This document shows positions 16,689 to 26,420 of a DNA stretch of 64,000 bases, piece after piece. The DNA lies in the NCBI GenBank assembly GCA_001586195.1, contig CP014609.1, forward strand, positions 2,454,001-2,518,000. The letters run 5' to 3'. The translations under genes were made by a program, and so were the position numbers. Numbering within the stretch: position 1 is the first letter of the stretch; every line of letters starts with the position of its first letter. The DNA is from Solibacillus silvestris (lineage in GTDB: Bacteria; Bacillota; Bacilli; Bacillales_A; Planococcaceae). The notes beneath the pieces are model-generated. The model searched no databases. It had not been told where the DNA came from and saw only the letters and a program-made list of their open reading frames with translations.

Positions 16689-19094
16689 TTAGCGTACTTC
16701 TGCACCAGCTGCTGCCAATGCTTTTAGTACTTTATTATGTGCTGCTACTACTTCTTCGTCTGTTAATGTACGCTCTGGGTCGAAGTATGTTAATGAGAAG
16801 GCTACTGATTTTTTACCAGCCGTCATTTTCTCCCCTGCATAAACATCAAATACTTTTACTTCTTTCAGTAAAGAAGTTCCGGCACCTTTAATAATGCTCA
16901 CAATTTCACCGGCTGGAGCTGCTACATCCAATTCTAATGCGACATCACGACTCATAGCCGGGAAGCGCGGAATCATAGAATAAACAAGCTCTTCTTGTGT
17001 TGCACTTAAAATGGCATTTAAGTTCAGTTCGGCTACATATGTTTCTTTTACATCAAATGCTTTTTGTTCTTGCGGATGAAGCTGGGCAATGACACCCACT
17101 TTTTCGCCATCTAATAATACATCAGCTGTACGGCCAGGATGTAAGCCGTCTACTTGCGCTTTTACATAGCTTACGCGAGATGTTAAGCCTAATTTAGCAA
17201 ATACCGCTTCAACAATACCTTTTGCAACGAAGAAATCAACATTTTTCTTCTCGCCCTGCCAAGTATTATCAATCCATTTACCTGTTAATACAAGCGCTAA
17301 GTGTTCTTCTTCAAATGGAAGTTCCTCAGCTGTTTGTCCAAGGAAAACTGATCCGATTTCGTATAATGCTACTGTTTCCGCTTGACGAGCTACGTTATAA
17401 CTTGCTGCCTCTACTAAGTGGGGAATTAAGCTTTGGCGTAGTGTAGAGCGTTCTTCAGACATAGGCATTAATAACTTTGTTGTCTCCTCAGCTTTTAATG
17501 CAAACTTTTGAGCGTGCGCTGCTGAAGTTAATGAGTAAGTTACCGCTTGATAAAGACCGGCACCTTCCATTACATTGCGTACGATACGGCGTCCTGCTTG
17601 ATATGGCGTTAACCGGCCAACTTGTTCACTCGCTGGTAGGCTTACAGGGATCTCATCGTAGCCATACATACGTGCAATTTCTTCAACGATATCTTCTGGA
17701 ATTTTAATATCCTGACGTCTTGTAGGCGCATCAATGATTAATAAACCATTTGCCGCTTCCACATCAAATTTTAAACGCTCTAAAATAGAAAGCATATCCT
17801 CTAAAGAAATTTTCATGCCTAAACGGCCGTTAATAAAGTCAGGTGATACTACAACACGAGCTGGCGTTTTATCAAGCTCATCTACTAGCACTGTACCTTC
17901 CAATACTTCTCCTCCTGCTAATTCAGCAAGTAATTGTGCTGCACGTTCTGCTGCAGGAAGGACACGGTTCGGATCTACACCTTTTTCAAAACGTGCAGAA
18001 GAATCCGAACGTAAGCCGATTTCTTTTGAAGTACGACGCACAGATGCCGGGTTGAAGTAAGCTGATTCGATTACTACTGTCGTAGTAGAATTGGACACTT
18101 CTGATTTAGCACCGCCCATGACACCTGCAACCGCTTCTGCTTCTTGACCATTTGTAATGACAAGATTGTGGCTTGCTAATTTACGCTCCTGATCATCAAG
18201 CGTCGTCATCACTTCGCCATCACGAGCCATACGCGTTACGATTTCACCAGTTGCTAATTTATCGTAGTCAAATGCATGTAATGGTTGACCGTATTCCATT
18301 AATACGTAGTTTGTAATATCGACTACATTATTATGTGGACGTACACCTGCAGACATAAGCGCATGTTGCAACCATAATGGAGATTCTTTTACTTCAATGT
18401 TTTTTACAACCTTCGCTGCGTACATTGGGTTTGCTTCTTTATCTTCTACCGTTAATTTTAATACATCTGCCGCTTTTTCCGCTGAAGCAGTATAATCGAT
18501 TTTCGGTAATTTTACATCTTGAGATAAAATCGCTGCCACTTCATAAGCAACGCCAAGCATGCTCATTGCATCCGAACGGTTCGGTGTTAAACCAAGCTCA
18601 AGTACTGTATCACGTAAGCCTAAAACATCTAATGCATCGGCACCTGGAGTTGTATCAGCTGGCAGTACATAAATCCCTTCAGCATAAGCTTTTGGTACAA
18701 GACGGCCTTCAATGCCCAATTCTTGAAGTGAACAAATCATCCCGTTTGATTCTTGGCCGCGTAATTTCGCTTTTTTAATTTTAATGCCGCCTGGTAATTT
18801 TGCTCCTGGACGCGCTACGATGACTTTTTGACCTGCATCGACGTTTGGTGCACCACATACGATTTGCTGAAGCTCTTCTTCCCCAACATCAACTTGGCAT
18901 ACATTTAATTTATCAGCTTCCGGGTGTTTTTCTTTAGACACAACATGACCAACAACAACATTTGTCATACCTTGTGAACGGTCAATTACTGCATCTACTT
19001 CAATCCCTGCACGCGTAATTTTTTCTGCTAATACATTTGCTTCTAATGAAGAAATGTCTACATATTGACTTAACCATTTTAATGAAACTAACAT
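16689..19094 (-). CDS. pheT: Phenylalanyl-tRNA synthetase beta subunit
   Basis: 801 residues, standard length for bacterial PheT. Domain order is visible: N-terminal module with tRNA-binding EMAP-like OB fold (about 40-150, VVVGHVVSKEKHPEADKL), B3/B4 editing domain (GLTPNRSDAMSMLG, later PHNNVVDITNYVLMEYGQPL), B5 and catalytic-like domains, and a C-terminal ferredoxin-like anticodon-binding domain (YSMIPRFPAMSRDVALELDV). With PheS it forms the (alpha beta)2 enzyme that charges tRNA-Phe and clears mischarged Tyr. ATG follows AGGAGGACA, 17 bp after pheS. Confidence 0.97.
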   Translation of the reverse strand: MLVSLKWLSQYVDISSLEANVLAEKITRAGIEVDAVIDRSQGMTNVVVGHVVSKEKHPEADKLNVCQVDVGEEELQQIVCGAPNVDAGQKVIVARPGAKLPGGIKIKKAKLRGQESNGMICSLQELGIEGRLVPKAYAEGIYVLPADTTPGADALDVLGLRDTVLELGLTPNRSDAMSMLGVAYEVAAILSQDVKLPKIDYTASAEKAADVLKLTVEDKEANPMYAAKVVKNIEVKESPLWLQHALMSAGVRPHNNVVDITNYVLMEYGQPLHAFDYDKLATGEIVTRMARDGEVMTTLDDQERKLASHNLVITNGQEAEAVAGVMGGAKSEVSNSTTTVVIESAYFNPASVRRTSKEIGLRSDSSARFEKGVDPNRVLPAAERAAQLLAELAGGEVLEGTVLVDELDKTPARVVVSPDFINGRLGMKISLEDMLSILERLKFDVEAANGLLIIDAPTRRQDIKIPEDIVEEIARMYGYDEIPVSLPASEQVGRLTPYQAGRRIVRNVMEGAGLYQAVTYSLTSAAHAQKFALKAEETTKLLMPMSEERSTLRQSLIPHLVEAASYNVARQAETVALYEIGSVFLGQTAEELPFEEEHLALVLTGKWIDNTWQGEKKNVDFFVAKGIVEAVFAKLGLTSRVSYVKAQVDGLHPGRTADVLLDGEKVGVIAQLHPQEQKAFDVKETYVAELNLNAILSATQEELVYSMIPRFPAMSRDVALELDVAAPAGEIVSIIKGAGTSLLKEVKVFDVYAGEKMTAGKKSVAFSLTYFDPERTLTDEEVVAAHNKVLKALAAAGAEVR

Positions 19095-19111
19095 TTATAT
19101 TGTCCTCCTTC

Positions 19112-20149
19112 TTACACTTCTGCCTGGTGGAATTGTGATAAGAAGCGTGTGTCATTTGTATAGAAATGACGAATATCATCCACACCGTATTTTAACATTG
19201 CGATACGTTCTGCACCGATACCGAAAGCGAAACCTGAAAGCTTAGTTGAATCGTAGCCAGCCATTTCAAGTACGTTCGGGTGTACCATACCAGCACCTAA
19301 AATTTCAATCCAGCCAGTTTGCTTACATACATTACAGCCTTTACCTGAACATTTATGACAAGATACGTCAACTTCTACAGAAGGCTCTGTGAATGGGAAG
19401 AATGATGGTCGAAGGCGGATTTCGCGTTCTGCTCCAAACATTTTCTTGGCCAATACATCAAGAGTTCCTTTTAGGTCAGACATGCGGATATTTTCCCCGA
19501 TTACAAGACCTTCAATTTGCATGAATTGGTGAGAGTGTGTCGCATCATCTGTGTCACGACGGAATACTTTACCTGGGCAAATCACACGAATCGGTTCGCC
19601 TTTTTTGGCTTCCATTGTACGGGCCTGAACTGGAGAAGTATGTGTACGCAATAATGTTTCTTCTGAAATATAGAATGAATCCTGCATGTCACGGGCCGGG
19701 TGACCTTTAGGCAAGTTCATTGCTTCAAAGTTATAGTAGTCTTTTTCTACTTCAGGTCCTTCTACGATTTCGTAGCCCATACCTAAAAACAGGTCTTCGA
19801 TTTCTTCGATTACACGTGTTAACAAGTGACGGTTTCCTGCACGTACTTTTGCACCTGGTAACGTCACATCGATTGACTCGTTTTCAAGTTGCGCTAAAAT
19901 TGCAGCTTCTTCTAAAACAGCAACCTTTTTCTCAAGTTCAGCTGTTACATTTTCACGTACAGTGTTAACTAGGGCACCCATTTTCGGACGTTCTTCTGCA
20001 GAAAGTTTCCCCATTCCTTTTAATAAATCCGTGATCGGTCCTTTTTTACCTAAGTACGCAACACGAACGTCATTTAATGCTTTTAAGTCAGCAGCATCGG
20101 CTATTTTAGCTAATGCTTCTTGTTCTAATTGCTTTAATTGTTGTTCCAT
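19112..20149 (-). CDS. pheS: Phenylalanyl-tRNA synthetase alpha subunit
   Basis: 345 residues, one longer than B. subtilis PheS. N-terminal coiled coil (about 1-80) for tRNA binding, then class II catalytic core: motif 2 [20 protein letters not shown] and motif 3 [36 protein letters not shown] segment (four Cys) is present, as in many Bacilli PheS. ATG at 20149 follows AAGGAGGA with a longish 12-nt spacer; the frame remains open upstream through the dispersed repeat but without a ribosome site. Controlled by a T-box leader. Confidence 0.96.
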   Translation of the reverse strand: MEQQLKQLEQEALAKIADAADLKALNDVRVAYLGKKGPITDLLKGMGKLSAEERPKMGALVNTVRENVTAELEKKVAVLEEAAILAQLENESIDVTLPGAKVRAGNRHLLTRVIEEIEDLFLGMGYEIVEGPEVEKDYYNFEAMNLPKGHPARDMQDSFYISEETLLRTHTSPVQARTMEAKKGEPIRVICPGKVFRRDTDDATHSHQFMQIEGLVIGENIRMSDLKGTLDVLAKKMFGAEREIRLRPSFFPFTEPSVEVDVSCHKCSGKGCNVCKQTGWIEILGAGMVHPNVLEMAGYDSTKLSGFAFGIGAERIAMLKYGVDDIRHFYTNDTRFLSQFHQAEV

Positions 20150-20203
20150 TTTAACAAAATTCCTCCTTATAAGTTTCGCTAACAAAGTTTCGACTTTGAA
20201 AAC

Positions 20204-20305
20204 GTTGATTTCCATTACGGTTACGCTTTCCGCGGGCGTAGCCTGAGCCTGTAGTCTCAGGCGTTACGCTATTTCCGCAGGAGTCGAACCTCCACTTCAA
20301 TCAAC
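20204..20305 (+). repeat. Dispersed GC-rich hairpin repeat, copy 2 (in pheS leader)
   Basis: Bounded by GTTGATT and AATCAAC. The core ACGCTTTCCGCGGGCGTAG and GCCTGAG-CCTGTAGT-CTCAGGC is the same as copy 1 with few changes. It lies between the T-box terminator and the pheS start codon, so it is present in the read-through mRNA, in antisense to the gene. Confidence 0.85.
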
Positions 20306-20362
20306 TTCATCAAGTTGATAAGCAAACAAACTCCTGAAACTATAATCACCATTTTTGAAAAT

Positions 20363-20396
20363 AAAAAATCCTCGCCCCCTAAGAAAGGGACGAGGA
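20363..20396 (-). terminator. T-box attenuator terminator of pheST
   Basis: Stem TCCTCGCCCCCT / AGGGACGAGGA (20369-20396), followed on the minus strand by a T run at 20363-20368. It forms when tRNA-Phe is charged. Confidence 0.9.
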
Positions 20397-20645
20397 CGAG
20401 TTTCGCGGTACCACCCTAGTTATTGCAAAAAGCAATCACTTCATTGGAGCTAACGACTATGTCTAGCCGGCAATCCTTTCACCACAAGTGGATCCCGGAT
20501 GCTGCTCGCGGGGTGAACTTCACTATACAATTTGTTAGCAAGCTTTCAGTCATTGGCTTGCATTCCCTAAAACAAATGGTGTATACCTACTCTTCCCGGT
20601 CAACGCATTTCGTAATATATTCTCCAACTAGTTTAATGTATTTTC
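20363..20645 (-). promoter_or_regulatory. T-box riboswitch leader of pheST (Phe specific)
   Basis: The minus strand carries the conserved T-box AGGGTGGTACCGCG (around 20404-20417) just before the attenuator. Stem I is visible: UAUACA/UGUAUA and AUUUGUU/AACAAAU pair across a distal arm, and the specifier loop has GAAGAGUAGG on its 5' side. On its 3' side is AAGUUCACC, whose UUC codon (20515-20517) matches phenylalanine. Uncharged tRNA-Phe should pair with UUC and stabilise the antiterminator. Confidence 0.92.
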
Positions 20646-20680
20646 GTACATTTATCAACTAGCTGGAGCGTTTTTCATCA

Positions 20681-20962
20681 TTACATATCCCAAAGAAGGA
20701 TTAATAAAGAACCTAAAACAGTCAATACTACTAAACCGATTCCGTATACGATGTTGGAGTAGATAGCCCACTTGTCATTTGTTTCACCAGCGTGCATGAA
20801 GACAATAAACTGTAAACCTGCTTGAATGAATGCTGTCACTAAAAGGATAACCATTCCAGTTGTGAATGACATATCTGTGAAGTAAACAAGCATTGCAATC
20901 ACTGTTAAAATCAGTGAAAATACGAAGCCCATAATTTGGCCTATTGGGAAGAACTTAGCCAT
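20681..20962 (-). CDS. qoxD: Quinol oxidase aa3 subunit IV
   Basis: 93 residues with three hydrophobic helices, typical of the small subunit IV of heme-copper oxidases. The FIQAGLQFIVFMHAGE segment matches the COX4/CyoD family. Needed for assembly of the aa3 menaquinol oxidase. Last gene of qoxABCD, 3 bp after qoxC. Confidence 0.93.
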   Translation of the reverse strand: MAKFFPIGQIMGFVFSLILTVIAMLVYFTDMSFTTGMVILLVTAFIQAGLQFIVFMHAGETNDKWAIYSNIVYGIGLVVLTVLGSLLILLWDM

Positions 20963-20965
20963 AGA

Positions 20966-21565
20966 TTACATCATTCCTTTCAAGTAAATGAAACTGAAGA
21001 TGAAGATCCAAACAACATCCAGGAAGTGCCAGTATAGTGAGAATACAAATGTTTTCCCTGCTGTTACTGAGTTAAGTCCGCGCTTGGCAATTTGGATCAT
21101 AATGAAGATTCCCCAGAATAAACCAAACGTTACGTGAAGACCGTGTGTTCCTAACGTTGTTAATAAAGCAGATGTGAAGGCACTAGTTGTAATACCTGCA
21201 CCAACATGTACATAGTGTATAAATTCGTAAATTTCTACAGAAATGAACGCTGCACCAAGTAATAACGTAATACCCATAAATGACAATGTCGCTTTTTTAC
21301 TGCCAAGACGCATTGCATGAATAGCTAAACCGATTGTAAAACTAGATGTTAAAAGAATAAATGTTTCTGCCAATACTGGACCGATTTCGAAAATCTCAGC
21401 AGCAGTTGGACCGTCACCTGTACGACCCGAAAGGACAAAGTATGATGCGAATAATGTACCGAATAACATAATTTCCGCACCTAGGAAAGTCCAGAATCCG
21501 AAGATTTTCAGGTTATTTTCCTCTGTTGAATATTCCAATGGAACATTGTTATTAACTTTACCCAT
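20966..21565 (-). CDS. qoxC: Quinol oxidase aa3 subunit III
   Basis: 199 residues, five transmembrane helices, of the short subunit III type found in quinol oxidases (E. coli CyoC). Recognisable stretches are NNLKIFGFWTFLGAEIMLFG and LGTHGLHVTFGLFWG, with the C-terminal YWHFLDVVWIFIFSFIYLKG. The start overlaps the qoxB stop (TAATG). It stabilises the catalytic subunit. Confidence 0.95.
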   Translation of the reverse strand: MGKVNNNVPLEYSTEENNLKIFGFWTFLGAEIMLFGTLFASYFVLSGRTGDGPTAAEIFEIGPVLAETFILLTSSFTIGLAIHAMRLGSKKATLSFMGITLLLGAAFISVEIYEFIHYVHVGAGITTSAFTSALLTTLGTHGLHVTFGLFWGIFIMIQIAKRGLNSVTAGKTFVFSLYWHFLDVVWIFIFSFIYLKGMM

Positions 21566-23529
21566 TATTTCGCACCTCCTTCTTTTTCATATTTTTTCTC
21601 GATTAATTCTACTTCTTCTTTATGGATATGGTAGCCATGGTCGTCTTCTAGAGAACGGTAACCCATGCAAGCTAAAATACCGATTAAGCTGATGATTGCT
21701 AAAGTGAACATGCTGAATACTAAAGCGAAACCACCGATGAAGAAGAATATTGATAAAATAAATGTTTGACCTGAGTTATTTGGCATGTGAATATCTTGAA
21801 TTTCACCTTTGAATAACTTCGTGCCGTTTTTCTTAGCATCCCAGAATGCTTCTGAATTTGAATCAGTTACGTCTGGAGTGATTGCAAAGTTATAGTGTGG
21901 AATTGGTGTATGTGTCGCCCACTCAAGACCACGTGCATCCCATGGATCTGAACCGATGTCGCGTGGAGAGTTTTTGAAACTGTACCAAATGTTCCATACT
22001 AGCATTAAGAATGAAATAGACATGATTCCGGCACCGACGAACGATACCATGTTTAATGTACTGAAACCTGCAGCATCAGAGTATGTGTACATACGACGTG
22101 CTTGACCATCTAAACCAGTGATATACATTGGAATGAATGATAGTACGAAACCTGTAGACATTACCCAAACAGTTGCTTTACCAAGACGCTCATTTAACAT
22201 GAAACCGAACATTTTTGGCCAGTAGAACGTTAAACCAGCTAACATCGCGTAAACAACACCAGGGATGATTACGTTATGGAAGTGAGCTACTAAGAACATT
22301 GTGTTGTGGTATTGGTAGTCAGCTGCTGACATCGCAAGCATAACCCCTGTAACACCACCAAGTGTGAATAAAGGAATGAAGTGCAATGCATACAACATTG
22401 GTGTTGTAACAACAATTTTCCCTTTATAAAGTGTGAATAACCAGTTGAAAATTTTAACCCCTGTTGGGATCGCAATTGCCATTGTTGTGATCGAGAAGAT
22501 CGAGTTCGTGAATGCACCTTGACCCATTGTAAAGAAGTGGTGAGTCCATACAGCGAACGAGAATACTGAAATTAAGATCATTGACCAAACCATTGATGTG
22601 TAACCATATAAGTTACGACGTGCGAATGTCGAAATAACTTCAGAGAAAATACCGAATGCCGGTAAGATTAAGATATATACTTCAGGGTGACCCCAAACCC
22701 AGAATAGGTTGGCCCAAAGCATGTCCATACCACCGTCACCGATAGCAAAGAATTTAGTATCCCATAGACGGTCCATTGTACCCATAGCTAATGCTACTGT
22801 TAATACTGGGAACGCGAATACGATAATTAAGTTTGCAATAAGTGCTGACCAAGTGAACATTGGCATTTTAAATAATGTCATGCCTGGAGCACGCATTTTC
22901 ATGATAGTCGTAATGAAGTTAATACCTGTCATTAACGTACCAAGACCCGCAATTTGCAGTGCAAGCATGTAATAGTTTGTACCAACTGATGTACTGAACT
23001 CATTATCCGCTAACGGGAAATATGAAGTCCATCCAGAATCAGGAGATCCACCGACGATGAATGAGATATTGAATAATCCCATCCCCATGAAGAATAACCA
23101 GAATGCCAAGTTGTTTAAACGTGGGAACGCTACGTCACGTGCCCCGATTTGTAATGGTACTAAAAAGTTAAAGAAGAACGTAATGAATGGCATTGCCATG
23201 AATAAAATCATGACTACTCCGTGAGTTGTAAATACTTCGTTATAGTGCTGAGCGTCTAAGAAACCGTTATCTGGAACAGCTAACTGTAAACGCATCATTA
23301 CGGCATCGACACCGCCGCGGAAAAGCATAACTAAAGCAGTGATTAAATACATGATACCAATTTTTTTATGGTCAACAGTTGTAATCCATTCACGCCATAA
23401 GTAGCCCCACAATTTAAAATAAGTAACGATCGCTACTAACGCGATTGACCCTAAAACTATAGAAGCCATTGCGATATAAATTAATGTGCTTGGGTGTGGA
23501 ACTGCAAACTGTGCAAAGAATTCCGACAT
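21565..23529 (-). CDS. qoxB: Quinol oxidase aa3 subunit I (catalytic)
   Basis: 654 residues of the heme-copper oxidase subunit I. It contains the heme/CuB ligands in the family motifs: [15 protein letters not shown] (low-spin heme histidine), [15 protein letters not shown] (CuB histidine with the adjacent glutamate/tyrosine) and [13 protein letters not shown] (CuB and heme a3 histidines). It reduces O2 to water while pumping protons. The extra terminal helices fit quinol oxidases. Second gene of the operon. Confidence 0.96.
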   Translation of the reverse strand: MSEFFAQFAVPHPSTLIYIAMASIVLGSIALVAIVTYFKLWGYLWREWITTVDHKKIGIMYLITALVMLFRGGVDAVMMRLQLAVPDNGFLDAQHYNEVFTTHGVVMILFMAMPFITFFFNFLVPLQIGARDVAFPRLNNLAFWLFFMGMGLFNISFIVGGSPDSGWTSYFPLADNEFSTSVGTNYYMLALQIAGLGTLMTGINFITTIMKMRAPGMTLFKMPMFTWSALIANLIIVFAFPVLTVALAMGTMDRLWDTKFFAIGDGGMDMLWANLFWVWGHPEVYILILPAFGIFSEVISTFARRNLYGYTSMVWSMILISVFSFAVWTHHFFTMGQGAFTNSIFSITTMAIAIPTGVKIFNWLFTLYKGKIVVTTPMLYALHFIPLFTLGGVTGVMLAMSAADYQYHNTMFLVAHFHNVIIPGVVYAMLAGLTFYWPKMFGFMLNERLGKATVWVMSTGFVLSFIPMYITGLDGQARRMYTYSDAAGFSTLNMVSFVGAGIMSISFLMLVWNIWYSFKNSPRDIGSDPWDARGLEWATHTPIPHYNFAITPDVTDSNSEAFWDAKKNGTKLFKGEIQDIHMPNNSGQTFILSIFFFIGGFALVFSMFTLAIISLIGILACMGYRSLEDDHGYHIHKEEVELIEKKYEKEGGAK

Positions 23530-23566
23530 AGTAGTACTCCTTTCGAAAAGTTGTTACTTTCAAAAA

Positions 23567-24454
23567 TTAGTGTGAAGAATGATCCTCTTCATCTTCTTTT
23601 TCTTCGTCTGAAGATTCATGGTTGTGTTCCGGAGCTGGTGAGAACTCTAGATGTGTACCAGTATAAGTTGATTTACCAAGATGACCTGGCTCTAATAATT
23701 CGTCAAACTTCTCTTCTGTTAATGGAGCAGCCGTTTCATGAACTTCTGTTACCCATTCATCAAATTCAGTTTGAGTTAAAGCTGTTACATCAAAAATGTT
23801 TTCTGCTGTACCACGACCTGAGAAGTTCGCGTTACGTCCCCAGAATTCGCCTGGGTTATCTGCAGCTAAGTGTAATGTTGTTACCATGTCTGCCATTGCG
23901 TATTTCTGACCACCAAGTTGTGGAATCCAGAAACTTGTAATTGGACCATAAGAGTAAAGTTTAAATTCAACTGCACGTCCAGCAGGAATGTATAGGTAAT
24001 TTACTGTTTCAATATCTTGTTCCGGATAGCTGAAGTGCCATTTCCAGTTAGATGATGAAGCATAAATAACTAAAGGTTCCTGATCCTCATATTCTTGAGG
24101 AACACTCTCAACAATGTAGTTACTCTTAACTGAAACAAATGATAAGAAAATAACGATGATTACAGGAATACCAATCATAAATGTTTCTACAAGCCAGTGG
24201 CCATGAATATGCGGTGGCTCGTAATCTGGACTTTGTTTTGATGCACGGTATTTAAATAACATAAACACCAAAATTGCTAATACTGTTAAAACAATCCCTG
24301 ACATTAAGTAAATTAATAACATTGTGTCATCGGCTTGTCTTTGAGCTTGAGGACCTTTAGGATCAAGAACTGCTAACTTATCGTTACAGCCTGCTAAAAG
24401 AATAGCACCTAGTCCCATGAAAGAGAGTAATGTTCCCTTCATATTTACTTTCAT
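23567..24454 (-). CDS. qoxA: Quinol oxidase aa3 subunit II
   Basis: A 295-residue lipoprotein (lipobox LLAGC early in the chain) with two transmembrane helices and an extracytoplasmic cupredoxin domain. The domain has SSNWKWHFSYPEQ and ITSFWIPQLGGQKYAM. The CuA site residues of cytochrome c oxidases are missing: the loop that should hold Cys reads GRNANFSGRGTAEN. This identifies a quinol oxidase rather than a cytochrome c oxidase. A His/Glu/Asp-rich tail follows. ATG 24454 follows GGAAAGGAG. Confidence 0.95.
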   Translation of the reverse strand: MKVNMKGTLLSFMGLGAILLAGCNDKLAVLDPKGPQAQRQADDTMLLIYLMSGIVLTVLAILVFMLFKYRASKQSPDYEPPHIHGHWLVETFMIGIPVIIVIFLSFVSVKSNYIVESVPQEYEDQEPLVIYASSSNWKWHFSYPEQDIETVNYLYIPAGRAVEFKLYSYGPITSFWIPQLGGQKYAMADMVTTLHLAADNPGEFWGRNANFSGRGTAENIFDVTALTQTEFDEWVTEVHETAAPLTEEKFDELLEPGHLGKSTYTGTHLEFSPAPEHNHESSDEEKEDEEDHSSH

Positions 24455-25056
24455 AGTTGGACTCCTTTCCAATTAAATAAAGCTTGTTAGATTTTGCTTA
24501 AGCGCTTTCATGTGAGAGCGAAAATAAAATAATGACGATAGTGCGACATCGAATGAATATTTTCACTTTTTACCATTTACACTATGCATATAGTGGCAAA
24601 TAGTCAGACCATCAATCCATCACCATTTAGAACCTTTAAATTGAATCCCATAATTAACAGTTTGCACACTATTTTAAAAAGCATTATTTTATTTTTTTAT
24701 TGTGATAACTTAAGGCGTCTGTCTAACCTACTTAGATTTTAGTTAAACATCAAATAAGTGTCAAAACATCAAATTGGAAAAAACCCTTATTTCTCCCAAT
24801 TTACGAGCAATTCTTTTTTAATATTTTAAAATAATGACGGCAAACGCAGTAAAATAAAGCGATTTCGAGCTAAAAGTTACCTTCATTTCAAAAATGACAT
24901 TTCTATGAACTCGTTAAAGTTCATATTTTGGGACTAATCAGAAAGCTCAATACGTTTCATTTTATGGGTTTTATTTCCACTTTTTACCTAATATTTTAAA
25001 AGAAATAGGATTTTATAAGTACTTACTTACAAAATCCCACCTTTAAGTTTTCCTGT
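24455..25056. other. 602-bp region upstream of qoxA, no gene
   Basis: No coding frame is convincing here. Notable items are a 6-bp-arm dyad CACTAT-GCAT-ATAGTG (24580-24595), a cre-like site (TGAAAGCGCTTAAG on the minus strand, about 24497-24510, 12 of 14 consensus positions), and a 12-bp direct repeat AAAATAATGACG near 24526 and 24827. It should hold the qox promoter and oxygen- or carbon-responsive control sites, none of which I can assign firmly. Confidence 0.45.
25008..25037 (-). terminator. Terminator of the TrmH-family gene
   Basis: A near-perfect stem GGATTTTATAAGTA / TACTTACAAAATCC (25008-25021 and 25024-25037), with a moderately T-rich tail on the minus strand. Confidence 0.6.
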
Positions 25057-25818
25057 TTATTTTACAAATGCATACAATAAAATTCCTGTTGCCACCGCAA
25101 CATTCAGTGATTCTGCCCCGCCTAATATAGGAATGATGATGTTTTGGTCTGTTTTTGCCAATATTTGCGGATTGATGCCACTTCCTTCATTACCCACAAT
25201 TAAAGCAAATGAATCACTCGGTTCCACTTTTTTGTATGAAATCGATTCTTCCAATGAAGTGCCAAATACACGGATACCATCAGCCTGCAGGTTTTCTACC
25301 CATTCCATCAAGTCGCCACGTACAACAGGAATATGGAAATGGGAGCCTTGTGCAGAACGCAATGATTTTGGATTAAATGCATCGACACTGCCTTTCCCTA
25401 ACACAACTGCATCAATTCCTGCTGCATCTGCCGTTCGGATCATCGTGCCGATATTTCCCGGATCTTGGACCGCATCGACTAATAGTACTTTTTTCCAATC
25501 AAATTGTTCATCTTCGGAAATTTGGCGCTGCTTACAATGGGCAAATACCCCTTGGGAATTTTCAGTTTCCGCAATTTCTTTTGATACTGCCTCATTTACA
25601 TGGACTAATACTACTTCATCTATTGCCCATAATAATGGTAGATCAACACCATCACGCACAATAATCTGGACGATTTGGTCTTTATGCTTTAACGCTTCTT
25701 CCACTAAATGAAAGCCTTCTACAATATACTCTCCTGTTTTTTCTCGCTCTTTACGTTGTGTAACAAGCTTTTTCCAATGCTTCACTAGTGCATTTTGTGT
25801 CGATTCGATTCTTTTCAT
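25057..25818 (-). CDS. ysgA: TrmH/SpoU-family RNA methyltransferase (YsgA-like)
   Basis: 253 residues: an N-terminal substrate-binding domain (about 1-95, starting MKRIESTQNALVKHWKKL) and a SPOUT methyltransferase domain with the trefoil-knot motifs ALIVGNEGSGI and the final PILGGAESLNVAVATGILLY. It transfers methyl from SAM to a ribose 2'-OH in rRNA or tRNA; the site is unknown. ATG 25818 follows AAGGA. Location next to sspI and upstream of pheS matches B. subtilis ysgA. Confidence 0.9.
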   Translation of the reverse strand: MKRIESTQNALVKHWKKLVTQRKEREKTGEYIVEGFHLVEEALKHKDQIVQIIVRDGVDLPLLWAIDEVVLVHVNEAVSKEIAETENSQGVFAHCKQRQISEDEQFDWKKVLLVDAVQDPGNIGTMIRTADAAGIDAVVLGKGSVDAFNPKSLRSAQGSHFHIPVVRGDLMEWVENLQADGIRVFGTSLEESISYKKVEPSDSFALIVGNEGSGINPQILAKTDQNIIIPILGGAESLNVAVATGILLYAFVK

Positions 25819-25941
25819 TATTTCCCGTCCTTTTTTCCGTACTCGATTGTATATTCTATCACAATTATTTTGTAATCCATAACGCAATGCCATGTATAAA
25901 GTTTATTATTTTGAACAAAGTATGGGAAAAGGAGGTTTCAT

Positions 25942-26151
25942 ATGGATTTTCAAATTAGACAAGCAATTACTGCCAATGTAACGGGCTCAGATGCCGCTGA
26001 ATTTCAGGATATCGTCAATGATGCCATTGCACGTGGCGAGGAGCATTTACTTCCTGGCCTTGGTGTATTTCTGGAAAAATGGTGGAATGGTGCAAGCGAA
26101 AGCGAGCGAAGCGAATTTTCGCAAAAACTGGCAAAGCAGTTTGTCAGCTAA
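25942..26151 (+). CDS. sspI: Small acid-soluble spore protein SspI
   Basis: A 69-residue protein very similar to B. subtilis SspI: MDFQIRQAITANVTGSD, EEHLLPGLGVFLEKWW and the ASESER segment. It is a minor forespore-specific protein made under sigma-G and found in the spore core, so the organism forms endospores. Strong ribosome site AAAGGAGG. Divergent from ysgA, as in B. subtilis. Confidence 0.95.
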   Translation: MDFQIRQAITANVTGSDAAEFQDIVNDAIARGEEHLLPGLGVFLEKWWNGASESERSEFSQKLAKQFVS

Positions 26152-26193
26152 CATTAAGCATAACCATCCATCATTCAATTATGACTCCATACA

Positions 26194-26227
26194 AAAAAGC
26201 AATCCAGCGTCTCCCGGATTGCTTTTT
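26194..26227 (+). terminator. Terminator of sspI
   Basis: Stem AAAAAGCAATCC (26194-26205) with GGATTGCTTTTT (26216-26227) ends in a T run. Confidence 0.9.
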
Positions 26228-26264
26228 CTATGTAGTGATGGGGCATTCCATCTTGAATACAGAC

Positions 26265-26403
26265 ATCACTTGTAGTACTTCATGAATCGTCACAGCGTCT
26301 CCCATTGTTATTCATGTTGGACTACTACATTATTTATTTGCCCTTCCTGCCCATAAATAATGCATTGTTCGCAGCGGCGACTACAACCCGTAGTACAATG
26401 CCA
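26265..26403. repeat. Inverted-repeat-rich spacer between sspI and argF
   Basis: Contains a long-range dyad TGTAGTACTTCATGAAT (about 26271) with ATTCATGTTGGACTACTACA (about 26310-26329), followed by GCATTGT/ACAATGC arms with an inner ACTAC/GTAGT pair (26363-26402). The latter could act as an argF terminator on the minus strand, since AT-rich sequence follows it. Origin unknown; no ORF. Confidence 0.4.
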
Positions 26404-26420
26404 AATGCTTGTTACTGATT

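Noticed and set aside
20621-20668. Strong terminator after qoxD
   Set aside because: A long dyad CTCCAACTAG/CTAGCTGGAG is present but lacks a T run on the minus strand, so termination there is doubtful and it was not listed as a feature.
20681-24454. Cytochrome c oxidase (ctaCDEF) as the identity of the oxidase operon
   Set aside because: Subunit II lacks the CuA cysteines and has no cytochrome c domain, so it is a quinol oxidase.
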